Below are positions 51,579 to 60,320 of a stretch of 64,000 bases of DNA, in pieces. The DNA comes from Mycobacterium lacus (lineage in GTDB: Bacteria; Actinomycetota; Actinomycetes; Mycobacteriales; Mycobacteriaceae). A program made the translations under genes and the position numbers. The notes below the pieces were generated by a model, which was not told where the DNA came from, did no database searches, and saw nothing but the letters and a program-made list of their open reading frames with translations. Numbering within the stretch: position 1 is the first letter of the stretch; each line of letters begins with the position of its first letter. Location of the stretch: contig NZ_AP022581.1 in assembly GCF_010731535.1 (NCBI RefSeq), forward strand, positions 4,039,952 through 4,103,951, written 5' to 3'.

Positions 51579-52445
51579 TCAGCTGCGTTCCAACAACTCC
51601 AACAAGTAGCCGCCGTATCCGGACTTGACCAAGCCGCGGGCGCGCTGCGCCAGCTGCTCGTCGTCGATCCAGCCGCGCCGCCAGGCGACTTCCTCGGGAA
51701 CGCTCACCTTCAACCCCTGCCGCAACTCCAGCGTGCGGACGAAGTCGCTGGCATCGAGCAGCGAGTCGAACGTGCCGGTGTCCAGCCAGGCCGTCCCGCG
51801 GGCCATCACCTCGACCGCCAGCCGGCCGCGGTTGAGGTAGATCTGGTTGACCTCGGTGATCTCGTACTCGCCGCGCGCCGATTTCTTTAAGCCCTTGGCG
51901 ATCTCGATCACATCGTTGTCGTAGAAATACAAGCCCGGCACCGCGTAGTGGGACTTCGGTGTTTCGGGTTTCTCCTCCAGCGACAGCGCCATGCCGTCGG
52001 GACCGAATTCGACGACACCGTAGGCCGACGGGTTGGCCACCCAGTAGGCGAAAATGGCTCCGCCGCTGACGGTTTGGAAGCGGCTCAGGCTAGTACCCAG
52101 TCCGGGACCGTAGAAGATGTTGTCCCCCAACACCAAAGCCACCGAGTCGGTGCCGATGTGATTGGCGCCCAGCACGAACGCCTGCGCCAGCCCGTCGGGA
52201 CTATCCTGCGTCACGTAGCTGATGTCGATGCCGAATTGCGTCCCGTCGCCTAGGAGTCGCTGGAATCCGGCCGCGTCGTGGGGCGTGGTGATCACCAGAA
52301 TGTCGCGGATGCCGGCCATCATCAGCGTGGACAGCGGGTAGTAGACCATCGGCTTGTCGTAGACCGGCAGCAACTGCTTGCTGATGCCGATGGTGATCGG
52401 ATGCAGGCGGGTGCCCGAACCGCCGGCCAAGATGATCCCCCGCAT
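51579..52445 (-). CDS. rmlA: RmlA glucose-1-phosphate thymidylyltransferase
   Basis: A 288-residue enzyme that makes dTDP-glucose, the first step to dTDP-rhamnose for the arabinogalactan linker. The N-terminus GIILAGGSGTRLHPITIGIS is the nucleotide-binding signature, followed by SKQLLPVYDKPMVYYPLSTL. SLEEKPETPKSHYAVPGLYF and TAWLDTGTFDSLLDASDFVR complete the active site. Length equals M. tuberculosis RmlA (Rv0334, 288). It is followed on the same strand upstream by the SnoaL-like gene 28 bp away. Expected to be essential. Confidence 0.97.
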   Translation of the reverse strand: MRGIILAGGSGTRLHPITIGISKQLLPVYDKPMVYYPLSTLMMAGIRDILVITTPHDAAGFQRLLGDGTQFGIDISYVTQDSPDGLAQAFVLGANHIGTDSVALVLGDNIFYGPGLGTSLSRFQTVSGGAIFAYWVANPSAYGVVEFGPDGMALSLEEKPETPKSHYAVPGLYFYDNDVIEIAKGLKKSARGEYEITEVNQIYLNRGRLAVEVMARGTAWLDTGTFDSLLDASDFVRTLELRQGLKVSVPEEVAWRRGWIDDEQLAQRARGLVKSGYGGYLLELLERS

Positions 52446-52472
52446 GAATGGCTCCTAATGCCTCAATCGAGC

Positions 52473-52844
52473 TTACTCAACCAGGTCTGCCTCGGTCAGC
52501 TCCGTGGCCGCCAGCGCCGACGCCAAGTCCTCATGGCGGAACACCGAGGTGACATGATCGTGCACCACCCGGAACGCCGACGCCTTCGTGACGTCGCCGG
52601 GATCGTCCTCACGGCTGATCTCCTGCTCGACGACCACGATCCCCTCGTGCACGTACATCCGGCCAAGCTCTGCCGTGGTGTTGAGGGAAGCGGCCCACCG
52701 GCGCAGCGCCTGGTGGCCCTGCGCGGCGCCGTGCGCGTCGCCGATGTCGATGTCGTCGCTGGACAAGGCCACCAGGGTCTCGAGGTCGGAGGCGCTGAGG
52801 GCGTCGTGCCACGCCAATACGGTGGCAATCTCCGATGTGGTCAT
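52473..52844 (-). CDS. SnoaL/NTF2-like small protein (Rv0333-like)
   Basis: A 123-residue protein of the NTF2-like/limonene-epoxide-hydrolase-like fold, judged from the order helix-rich start (VLAWHDALSASDLETLVALS), DDIDIGDAHGAAQGHQALRR, then beta strands (YVHEGIVVVEQEIS; SAFRVVHDHVTSVFRHEDLA). ATG at 52844 is chosen because upstream codons have no similarity. M. tuberculosis Rv0333 (124 residues) has the same position. No defined reaction is known. Confidence 0.8.
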   Translation of the reverse strand: MTTSEIATVLAWHDALSASDLETLVALSSDDIDIGDAHGAAQGHQALRRWAASLNTTAELGRMYVHEGIVVVEQEISREDDPGDVTKASAFRVVHDHVTSVFRHEDLASALAATELTEADLVE

Positions 52845-52884
52845 GGTCTGCAAATTACCGCGTAAACCCGGGCTGGTCACAGGT

Positions 52885-53640
52885 TTAGAGGGGCGTTCGT
52901 TCCAGCCATTTTTCCCAGACGGCATCATCGCCGAACATCGCGATGCCGGTGTCGGCGACCGGGACTCGGCGCACCATCGCCAGCAGCAGCTCGGTGGCAC
53001 CGCCGCGCAGAGCCACCGTGCCCTTGCCGTGCTCGTGTGACCAGGTGATCCCCGACTCTGAAGCGCGGATCGTCCATTCGCCTGCCTCACCCAACCCAGG
53101 ATCGACGGCGTGCAGGTGGATGGTGGTGTCGTCCTCTAGCGGCAGTGGCACGCCGTCGCTGCCGGCCTGGATCGCGACGCGCTCGAGCCACTCGGTGATC
53201 GCATCGGCGGCGATCTCGGGCGCGAGGGTGAAGTCAGCGCCGACCGCGATCGCGGCGTCGGCCCGGTGCACCGCCGTTTCATGCAGTCGTCGCCGGGTCC
53301 ACCAGATGGCGGGGCGCGGCCCGAGGAATGTCCACACCGTCGTTTCGGCACCAGTCCGTTCGACGGCATCGACCATGAGCTGCGCTCCGTCCTGCAACCA
53401 GGAGATCGCCTCGTCGGGATCCGGCGGGGGCTTGCCCTCTTCCACGCGGCGGGGATCGAGGAAGTGGTCAAGCTGGTCTCTGACGATCTGCGCGGCCCAG
53501 CGGTCGCCGCGACCGACGTGGCGGAGCAGTTGCTGAAGGCTCCAACCGGGGCAGGTCGGCACCGGCTTGGACTCGTCCGCGTTGCGGATCAATTCCGCAA
53601 AAGCGCGGTTCTGTTCGAGGAATGCCGCCGCGTAGTCCAC
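52885..53640 (-). CDS. Mycothiol-dependent maleylpyruvate isomerase-like (MDMPI/DinB) protein
   Basis: A 251-residue protein. The N-terminal four-helix DinB-like domain shows TCPGWSLQQLLRHVGRGDRW with a metal-type His and LHETAVHRADAAIAVGADFT with the paired H-x-x-x-x-H. The C-terminal MDMPI_C domain holds ITWSHEHGKGTVALRGGATE and LLLAMVRRVPVADTGI. The family includes mycothiol-dependent isomerases and transferases; substrate unknown. It occupies the position of M. tuberculosis Rv0332. Forty bp separate it from the SnoaL-like gene, so a shared transcript with rmlA is possible. Confidence 0.85.
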   Translation of the reverse strand: MDYAAAFLEQNRAFAELIRNADESKPVPTCPGWSLQQLLRHVGRGDRWAAQIVRDQLDHFLDPRRVEEGKPPPDPDEAISWLQDGAQLMVDAVERTGAETTVWTFLGPRPAIWWTRRRLHETAVHRADAAIAVGADFTLAPEIAADAITEWLERVAIQAGSDGVPLPLEDDTTIHLHAVDPGLGEAGEWTIRASESGITWSHEHGKGTVALRGGATELLLAMVRRVPVADTGIAMFGDDAVWEKWLERTPL

Positions 53641-53762
53641 GCGGTCAGGTTACTCGGGTGCTGCGTGTGCATCGACTGTCGGTGGGAGACGCCAGGCTGG
53701 GACGCGATCGCCGTCGCGCGTAGTCTGCAACTAGTCCAGTTCCATCGGGGAGGAGGTGCACG

Positions 53763-54335
53763 GTGACCGACCTTGCACACCTGCCGCGGGGTTTGCTGAG
53801 CCTCGAGCAGTGGGATGCGCTGGAACTCGACCCGACGCGACGGTGGGAACTGAGTGAGGGGACACTCATCATGTCGCCGCGTCCGCAGCTATGGCATCAG
53901 CGGATTTCGAAAAGGCTTACCCGCCTCCTTGACGATCACCTGCCGGATGGGCTCGAAGCGCTTCCCGAGATCGAGGTGATCACGAGGGCATCGTTCCCGC
54001 CGAGTGTGCGCGATCCGGACATCGTTGTGGTTCGGGATCGCGTGTTCGAGGGGCGCCCTGCCCGGGTTCCTGCAGCAGATGTTGTGCTCGTCGTCGAGAT
54101 CGTGTCGCCCGGCTCGCGCGGGACAGACCACGTCATGAAGTTGCATGAATACGCGAAGGCTGGCATCGAGAACTACTGGATCATCGATCCCGACGCACCG
54201 ATCAATGACCGGTTTCTCGCGTACCACCTCGAGGGCGAAAACTATCGACGCGTCATGGCGCTCGAGGGAGATCGGGTCCATGTGCTCGAGCCGATGGACA
54301 TGGAATTCACGGTGGATGAGTTGACTGGCCACTAA
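53763..54335 (+). CDS. Uma2-family (DUF820) putative restriction-type nuclease
   Basis: A 190-residue PD-(D/E)XK-fold protein starting with GTG. It begins LLSLEQWDALELDPTRRWEL with SEGTLIMSPRP, typical of Uma2. The nuclease core is RDPDIVVVRDRV (Asp), then DVVLVVEIVSPGSRGTDHV (Glu with downstream Ser/Asp), then KLHEYAKAGIENYWIIDPDA. Uma2 proteins are abundant in cyanobacteria and actinomycetes; cellular role unknown. I do not recall an equivalent at this place in M. tuberculosis, so it may be an insertion. It is divergent from the MDMPI-like gene by 122 bp. Confidence 0.85.
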   Translation: MTDLAHLPRGLLSLEQWDALELDPTRRWELSEGTLIMSPRPQLWHQRISKRLTRLLDDHLPDGLEALPEIEVITRASFPPSVRDPDIVVVRDRVFEGRPARVPAADVVLVVEIVSPGSRGTDHVMKLHEYAKAGIENYWIIDPDAPINDRFLAYHLEGENYRRVMALEGDRVHVLEPMDMEFTVDELTGH

Positions 54336-54344
54336 AGCGCCGTG

Positions 54345-54845
54345 CGCTCGATTCGAGCCGGCATCGGGTGAGCGCATCCGCGAAATCGGCTTCGGCCCCG
54401 GCAACACCCTTGGGCTGCGCACCGCTGCCGGTGCCGAAGTGATCGGCGTAGAAGTCTCGGCGACCATGATCGCAATCGCCGCGCACCGCAATTGCGAAAC
54501 AGATTGCGGCTGGGCTTATCTCGCTGCATCGAGGGGACGGGACAACCCTGCCGATCGCTGATGAGGGCCTTGACAAGGCTCTCAGCGTGCACAACTTCTA
54601 CTTCGGGCGGGATCCCCGCGCCAGCCCGCGCGACATCGCTCGAGCATTGCGGCCCGGCGCTCGACTCGTCCTGACCTCCATATCCGATGACCGACCGCTC
54701 GCGGCGCGCTTCGACCCCTCGATCTACCGCGTGCCCACCACCGACGACACCGCGGCGTGGCTTCGCGCCGCGGCTTCAGCGACGTCCGCATCGAGCGCAG
54801 GTCCGACCATCCGTCGACCGTGTGGTTCACGGCAACGGCGACCTG
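54345..54845 (+). pseudogene. Class I SAM methyltransferase, 5'-truncated and frameshifted (Rv0329c-like)
   Basis: The frame ERIREIGFGPGNTLGLRTAA with EVIGVEVSATMIAIAA gives the SAM-binding motif I (E-I-G-x-G-x-G). It breaks near 54490, continues in another frame as AAGLISLHRGDGTTLPIADE and KALSVHNFYFGRDPRASPRD, LRPGARLVLTSISDDRPLAA, then shifts again near 54775 into DVRIERRSDHPSTVWFTAT. Motifs II-IV are thus all present but in three frames, and the N-terminus is missing. It overlaps the tail of the TetR gene on the other strand. A methyltransferase occurs beside the TetR/CYP135A1 pair in M. tuberculosis. Confidence 0.75.
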
Positions 54846-55429
54846 ACGACGGCGCCGATGTCGGCGAGCGCCTGGAGAACCTCGGCCGATCGGGGGGTGG
54901 CGGACGGGTCGGCGATCCACTGGATCATGAGGCCATCGACGACTGCCATCAGCACTGAAACGATCGTCGGCAGGCTTTCCGGTGGTTGCACGTCGGTGCC
55001 GGCAAGGGCAGCGTGGGCCAGGTCGACCGAACGTTGCCGCACGTCGGCATATCCGGCAGCAAGGCGTTCCCGCAGAACCTCTGAGCGCAGCGCGGGGGCG
55101 TACGACTCGATGCACGCGTAGACGGCTGGACGGATCTGCTCGAACGAATCAACTGTCGCCTCGAGGACAGCCCGCATCTGTTCGTAGGGACTGCAGGCCG
55201 CGGACCGATCGAACGCCTCCTGGATGAGCTGGTTCCAGGTGGAAAAGCAGCGAGCGAGGGCATCGTCGAGCAGCGCGTCCTTGCTGCCGAAGTGGTAATT
55301 GATCGACGCGACGTTCACCCCTGCGGCGCGAGCGATGTCGCGCGAGCTGGTGTTGCCATAGCCGCGTTCCCGTAGGCAAGCGAGAGCGCCGTCCAGCAGT
55401 TTGTCGCGGTTGGTGCGGAGCTGTTGCAT
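54827..55429 (-). CDS. TetR-family regulator (Rv0328-like)
   Basis: A 200-residue TetR repressor. The HTH (about 12-55) reads RDKLLDGALACLRERGYGNT, SSRDIARAAGVNVASINYHF and GSKDALLDDAL. The rest is a helical ligand domain. Position and length match M. tuberculosis Rv0328 (200), which neighbours cyp135A1. It is divergent from the small gene and P450 gene; the 64-bp gap contains inverted repeats suited to TetR binding. It is the likely local regulator. Confidence 0.9.
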   Translation of the reverse strand: MQQLRTNRDKLLDGALACLRERGYGNTSSRDIARAAGVNVASINYHFGSKDALLDDALARCFSTWNQLIQEAFDRSAACSPYEQMRAVLEATVDSFEQIRPAVYACIESYAPALRSEVLRERLAAGYADVRQRSVDLAHAALAGTDVQPPESLPTIVSVLMAVVDGLMIQWIADPSATPRSAEVLQALADIGAVVRSPLP

Positions 55430-55445
55430 GGATGCATCCTATCGT

Positions 55446-55480
55446 GATAAACAATCGTTTACATCAAACATTTGTTGATC
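55446..55480. promoter_or_regulatory. Candidate TetR operator and divergent promoter
   Basis: AT-rich segment with TAAAC-AATC-GTTTA (55448-55461) followed by ATCAA-N7-TTGAT (55463-55479), whose centre is CAAA-CA-TTTG. It fills the 64-bp gap between tetR and the P450 operon in otherwise GC-rich DNA. Confidence 0.55.
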
Positions 55481-55493
55481 GGGCGGAGAGACT

Positions 55494-55916
55494 GTGGCAA
55501 ACGAGGTTGTTCGTTTCATCGGAGTGTTCAATGGCGACGGTGGGGTGCGGGGCGAGCTGGCCTACGTGTTCAGCAAGCTGCGCGGGACGACGTCCTGCGC
55601 GCTATGTGACATCACCCATCGGGGGTTGCGGGCCAACCCCCAGTGGAAGGACGTGACGTGCGCTCTGGGTGTCCCGTTCGACCTTGTGCACCGCAATGAG
55701 CGCTCCGCCGACGTCGCAAGGTTGACCGGTGACCTGACTCCGGCGGTATTGGCACAGACAAACGACGGGCACCAAATGCTGATGGGCCCCAACGATTTTG
55801 CAGGTGTGTCCGGCGACGCCGGCGACTTCATTCAAGCGCTGCGTCGGGCCTGCATCGACCGCGACGTGTCGTGGCCGGGGGTTGCGGCCCCGGAGTTCGA
55901 CAAGGAGGCACGGTGA
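55494..55916 (+). CDS. Conserved small protein of unknown function (CxxC)
   Basis: A 140-residue protein starting with GTG. I do not recognise the family. Visible features: a start NEVVRFIGVFNGDGGVRGEL, the motif SCALCDITHRGLRANPQW with a C-x-x-C and following His, and TPAVLAQTNDGHQMLMGPND with a second His. These could bind metal or act as a thiol site. There are no membrane spans. The stop overlaps the P450 start as GTGA, so the two proteins are made together and are probably functionally linked. Confidence 0.7.
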   Translation: MANEVVRFIGVFNGDGGVRGELAYVFSKLRGTTSCALCDITHRGLRANPQWKDVTCALGVPFDLVHRNERSADVARLTGDLTPAVLAQTNDGHQMLMGPNDFAGVSGDAGDFIQALRRACIDRDVSWPGVAAPEFDKEAR

Positions 55917-57253
55917 CTGCGACGTTGCCACCCGGGCCGCGGCTGCCCCGCTATGTGCAGAGCGTGCTGTATCTGAAGTTTCGGGAATGGTTCCTGCCGG
56001 CGATGCACCGCAAGTACGGAGACGTGTTCTCGTTGCGGGTGCCTCCGTACGCTGACAACCTCGTGGTCTACACACGGCCGGAACACATCAAAGAGATCTT
56101 CGCGGCCGACCCGAAGTCCCTCCACGCGGGCGAGGGCAACCAGATCCTGGGTTTCGTGATGGGCGAGCACTCGGTGCTAACGACCGACGAAGCCGAGCAT
56201 GCGCGGATGCGTTCGCTGCTGATGCCTGCATTCACCCGGGCCGCTCTGCGCGAATACCGCGACATGATCGCCTCGGTTGCCCGTGAGCACATCGCGCGAT
56301 GGCCTATCGGTGCCGGCATCAACAGCCTTGACTGCATGAACGCGCTCACTCTCGACGTCATTCTGCGGGTCGTTTTCGGTGTCACCGATCCAAATGTCAA
56401 GGCCGAGTTGACCACTCGCCTGCAGGAAATCATCAACGTCCGGCCCGCGATCTTCGCGGGGCTTCGATACCCGTGGCTGAAACGGGTGAACCCGTGGAAG
56501 CGCTTCTTCGACAGCCAGGGCAAGATCGACGCCATCCTGTACCGTGAAATCTCTGCTCGCCGCACAGTTTCCGACCTCGACATCCGCACCGATGTGTTGT
56601 CCCGACTGCTGCAGAGCAAAGACGCGTCGACGACGCCCTTGACCGATGCCGAGCTGCGCGACCAACTCATCACCCTGCTGCTGGCCGGCCATGAGACGAC
56701 CGCCGCGGCGCTGTCCTGGACGCTATGGGAACTTGCCCAGGCTCCCGGCATCCAGGACCAGGTCGTCTCCGCGGCCGCCTCAGGTGATGACGGTTTCCTG
56801 GAGGCGGTCTTCAAGGAGGGGATGCGCCGGCACACGGTAATCGCTTCTACTGCAAGGAAAGTCACGGCTGCAACCGAAATCGGCGGCTGGAAACTGCCCG
56901 CGGGCACGGTGGTCAACACGTCGATCCTGCTTGCCCACGCCAGAGCGGAATCACACCCCAGCCCCAAAGAGTTCTGCCCCAGCCGGTTCCTCGACGGCAG
57001 TGTTGCACCGAACACTTGGCTCCCGTTCGGCGGGGGTGTACGCCGATGCCTTGGCTTTGGGTTCGCACTCACCGAGGGCGTAGTCATCCTGCAGGAGATA
57101 TTCGGGCAACTCACCATCAGTGCATCGGAATCCCCCAAGGGCGAGACGCCCATGGTGCGCAACATCACCACCGTTCCCAAACATGGTGCACGCCTTCGGC
57201 TTACCCGGCAACGCAGCCTGGTCGGGTGCGGCGGCGGCGCCGAAATGCCATAG
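55913..57253 (+). CDS. cyp135A1: Cytochrome P450, CYP135 family
   Basis: A 446-residue P450 starting with GTG at 55913 behind AAGGAGG. The start (ATLPPGPRLPRYVQSVLYLK) fits the Pro-rich region of the CYP135 group. The oxygen-binding I-helix is TLLLAGHETTAAAL (about 255), the ExxR pair is EGMR (about 302), and the haem loop is FGGGVRRCLGFGFA with Cys379 as the iron ligand. It sits beside the TetR regulator like M. tuberculosis cyp135A1 (Rv0327c). Substrate unknown. It is coupled to the small CxxC protein. The subfamily letter is uncertain. Confidence 0.85.
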   Translation: MTATLPPGPRLPRYVQSVLYLKFREWFLPAMHRKYGDVFSLRVPPYADNLVVYTRPEHIKEIFAADPKSLHAGEGNQILGFVMGEHSVLTTDEAEHARMRSLLMPAFTRAALREYRDMIASVAREHIARWPIGAGINSLDCMNALTLDVILRVVFGVTDPNVKAELTTRLQEIINVRPAIFAGLRYPWLKRVNPWKRFFDSQGKIDAILYREISARRTVSDLDIRTDVLSRLLQSKDASTTPLTDAELRDQLITLLLAGHETTAAALSWTLWELAQAPGIQDQVVSAAASGDDGFLEAVFKEGMRRHTVIASTARKVTAATEIGGWKLPAGTVVNTSILLAHARAESHPSPKEFCPSRFLDGSVAPNTWLPFGGGVRRCLGFGFALTEGVVILQEIFGQLTISASESPKGETPMVRNITTVPKHGARLRLTRQRSLVGCGGGAEMP

Positions 57254-57408
57254 ACCAACATTGGTGTCGACGTGGTGGAGGTGGATCGGTCGACGACGAT
57301 CGCTCACTGGCAGGAGTTACGGCCGTCGCGAACAGCCCGGGCCTGGCCAACCCACCGCTTCATCCCCATCGACGACCGCTACCGGCATCCGGATGCCCAC
57401 CCACGCTC

Positions 57409-58761
57409 CTATGCGACCGGGAGTACCTGCGCTGGCTGGGCCCGACGGGCACCGAGCCTGAACAGCCGCCAGCCGGCCCGCTGCCAGCGGGTGACGTCGA
57501 GGCAGTTGCGGCCGTCCACGACGACCCGGGCCCGCACTCGGTCGGCTAGGTCGTCGGGGTCGAGGTCGACGAACTCCCGCCATTCGGTCAGCACCAGCAC
57601 CGCATCCGCGCGCTCGCACGCCTCGGCGACCGAAACCGCGTAATTCAGCGTGGGAAACAGCCGGTTCGCGTTGTCCAGCGCCTTCGGGTCGTACACATTG
57701 ACCGTGGCGCCGTTGAGCTGCAGCTGGCCCGCGACGTTGAGTGCGGGCGAGTCCCGCACGTCGTCGGACTCGGGTTTAAACGCCGCGCCGAGCACCGCGA
57801 TGTTGGCGCCCAGCAGCGAGCCGCCGCACGCGGCGGTGGCCAGCTCGACCATCCGGGTGCGCCGGCGCATGTTGATGCTGTCGACTTCTCGCAAAAAGGT
57901 CAGCGCCTGGTCGGCTCCCAGCTCACCCGCGCGGGCCATGAACGCGCGGATGTCCTTGGGCAGGCAGCCACCGCCGAAACCCAAACCCGCGTTGAGGCAT
58001 TGCCGTCCGATCCGGGGGTCGTATCCCAGCGCATCGGCCAACAGGCTGACGTCGGCGCCCGCGGCCTCACACACCTCGGAGATTGCGTTGATGAACGAAA
58101 TCTTGGTTGCCAGAAAGGCATTGGCGGAAACCTTGACCAACTCCGCGGTCTGCAGGTCGGTCACCAGAAAGGGCACGCCGCCATCCAGCAGCGGCGCATA
58201 CAGCTCGCGAACGGCCGGCTCGGCGCGTGTCGAATGATCCTGCACCCCAAGCACAATGCGATCCGGATGCAGGGTGTCGTGCACGGCGAAACCCTCGCGC
58301 AGGAACTCCGGATTCCAGGCGATTTCGACGTCGACGCCCCGGGCCGCCAGCGCACCGGCGCGTCGGCCCAGTTCTGCCGCGGTGCCCACCGGGACCGTCG
58401 ACTTGCCGACGAGGACCGACGGCCTGGTCAGGCGCGGCACCAGCGCGTCGATGACGGCGTGGACGTGGCGCAAGTCGGCGCCGTATTCGCCCTTCTTCTG
58501 CGGTGTCCCAACCCCCAGGAAATGCACGTCGGCGAACTCGGCGGCCACGTCGTAGTCGGTGGTGAACCGCAAACGCCCGGCGGCGAGGTTGTCGGTCAGC
58601 AGCTGTCGCAGGCCGGGCTCGTAGAACGGGATGTCGCCACCGGCGAGCTTGGCGACCTTACCCGGATCGATATCGACCCCGACGACGTCGTGTCCGAGTT
58701 CCGCCATTCCGACGGCATGGGTAGCACCCAGATAGCCCGTGCCGAAGACGGTGCATCGCAT
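57409..58761 (-). CDS. udgA: UDP-glucose 6-dehydrogenase UdgA
   Basis: A 450-residue enzyme oxidising UDP-glucose to UDP-glucuronate with NAD. The N-terminal Rossmann motif is CTVFGTGYLGATHAVGMAEL. VGKSTVPVGTAAELGRRAGA is conserved, and GLGFGGGCLPKDIRAFMARA contains the catalytic Cys. VLGAAFKPESDDVRDSPALN and VYDPKALDNA complete the UDP-binding domain. M. tuberculosis UdgA (Rv0322) has 443 residues. It is downstream of dcd with a DUF7159-like gene between them on the same strand. Confidence 0.93.
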   Translation of the reverse strand: MRCTVFGTGYLGATHAVGMAELGHDVVGVDIDPGKVAKLAGGDIPFYEPGLRQLLTDNLAAGRLRFTTDYDVAAEFADVHFLGVGTPQKKGEYGADLRHVHAVIDALVPRLTRPSVLVGKSTVPVGTAAELGRRAGALAARGVDVEIAWNPEFLREGFAVHDTLHPDRIVLGVQDHSTRAEPAVRELYAPLLDGGVPFLVTDLQTAELVKVSANAFLATKISFINAISEVCEAAGADVSLLADALGYDPRIGRQCLNAGLGFGGGCLPKDIRAFMARAGELGADQALTFLREVDSINMRRRTRMVELATAACGGSLLGANIAVLGAAFKPESDDVRDSPALNVAGQLQLNGATVNVYDPKALDNANRLFPTLNYAVSVAEACERADAVLVLTEWREFVDLDPDDLADRVRARVVVDGRNCLDVTRWQRAGWRLFRLGARRAQPAQVLPVA

Positions 58762-58824
58762 AACACCGTGTGTAGGTGGCCGCGATGAGCGAACCGCATC
58801 GCGACGCTGAACGGCAGGTGACGG

Positions 58825-60222
58825 CTACCCGGCGAATTTAGATGCCGGGGATCCCCGGGATGTTGAACCCACCGCGGCCGTGACCACCACCCCTTCCGCC
58901 GCCGTGACCTCCACCGTGACCGCCCCCGGGGAACTTGCCGCCGGGGACCTTGCCGAAGTTAGGGGGCTTGCCGCCGCCACGGCCCCCGCCGGGGGGTCGA
59001 AGGGTAATTGGGGGCTCAGGACGGGGGGCACGGGTATCGGAACTGGCACCGGTATAGGCGCCGCCGGTGCGGGGGCAGGAGCGGCTGGCACCGGGATCGG
59101 CGCGGGCGCCGGGGCAGGAGCCGGGACCGGAACCTGTTGCGCGGGGGCCGGCGGTACTACCGCAGGAGCGGGAGTTGGCGCGGCCGGTGCCGGAGGGGGC
59201 GCTGCCGGTGCCGGCGGTGTCGGGGCGACGACGTTGTGGCCCGGATCGGGTCGCAGTTCCGCCGTCGGTCGGATGGCTATCGCCAGCGCAACGAGCAGCG
59301 CCGCCACCCCGATGATAAAGATCGCCGCCAACGTGCTACCGAGCAGCGTGAACGATCCCCGCTCGCGTTGAGCGGCCGTGACCTCCCCGACATGGGTGTC
59401 AGCCACGTCGTCGGGAATGGCGCTGTAGGCGAGGCCATCGTCGGCATCGGCGGCGACGTCGAGGTAGGCGGGTGCGAGCGTAATCGGATTGACCGCACCG
59501 GTGCCGGGATCCTGGGCGTAGGCCCGCGCCGCGGTCGAGGAGACGAACAGCGGCGCATGTGCCGACGCCAGCGCCGCCCCCCTGGCCAGCGCGGTGTCGG
59601 GCTCCTCCGGCGCAGTTAACGGCAGCGATGTCGCCGCCTCCAGTGCCGGCTTGATCATCGGAAGGTCGATGCCGGAGCCGACGACGAACACAGCGTCCGG
59701 GCGCGTCTGTAACGCCTCGGCGTCCGAGACCATCGTGGCCAACTGGGCCACCGCCGCGTCGTCGTCGTCGACGAGGCCCTGCCGATGAACGTCGGCGATC
59801 GACCCGTCGGCGGTGTCGACGACCGCCAAGGTGGCGGCATCGGGCTCGATGAACAACAGCGCGGTCTGGGCGTAATTGGTTTCGTTGCCAACTGCATGAG
59901 CGAGCGCGGCCGCGGCCAGAAACGCCGAGACCAGCATGACGTTCTCGATCTTGCGCGCGGCCAACGCGTCGCGCAGCGCAGCGGCCTCGATCGGGTCTGT
60001 CCAGGTCACGCCGGTAGCTGTCAGCTGGTAGCCGCCCTCGGCCGCGCCCTCCCTGGTCCCCAGGATCGCGGAGATCACCTGATCGGCCGCGGCGGTTGCG
60101 GCCAAGTCGGGAATGACTTCGAACTTGTCTTCGTCGACGATGGCGCCGTCACCGTTCTCGCCTTCGACCAGCACCATCTGGACAGCCGACGGTGCCATCG
60201 ACACACCCAGTACGGTGTCCAA
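58825..60222 (-). CDS. DUF7159-like membrane protein with Pro-rich tail (C-terminus frameshifted)
   Basis: A 465-residue protein. Residues 1-220 form an actin/Hsp70-like lobe (MDTVLGVSMAPSAVQMVLVE; FVVGSGIDLPMIKPALEAA). One membrane span lies near 300-322 (STLAAIFIIGVAALLVALAI). A Pro/Ala-rich linker of about 100 residues follows. The annotated end is unlike the family. One additional base at the six-G run 58991-58996 would give GGGRGGGKPPNFGKVPGGKF and a Gly/His-rich end finishing NIPGIPGI at TAA 58838, the expected type of tail. It is either a real frameshift, a slippage site or a sequence error. Function unknown; it looks like an envelope protein and recalls the Hsp70-like protein at 33861. 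Confidence 0.75.
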   Translation of the reverse strand: MDTVLGVSMAPSAVQMVLVEGENGDGAIVDEDKFEVIPDLAATAAADQVISAILGTREGAAEGGYQLTATGVTWTDPIEAAALRDALAARKIENVMLVSAFLAAAALAHAVGNETNYAQTALLFIEPDAATLAVVDTADGSIADVHRQGLVDDDDAAVAQLATMVSDAEALQTRPDAVFVVGSGIDLPMIKPALEAATSLPLTAPEEPDTALARGAALASAHAPLFVSSTAARAYAQDPGTGAVNPITLAPAYLDVAADADDGLAYSAIPDDVADTHVGEVTAAQRERGSFTLLGSTLAAIFIIGVAALLVALAIAIRPTAELRPDPGHNVVAPTPPAPAAPPPAPAAPTPAPAVVPPAPAQQVPVPAPAPAPAPIPVPAAPAPAPAAPIPVPVPIPVPPVLSPQLPFDPPAGAVAAASPLTSARSPAASSPGAVTVEVTAAEGVVVTAAVGSTSRGSPASKFAG

Positions 60223-60320
60223 AGCTCCCCCAACGGTCTTTGGTCGCCAGTCGCGGGCCCAATCCCGAGTCTATTGGGTCGACTCTACTCGCGTCCGCCT
60301 GCCACGGCTGCAGCGCGAAG

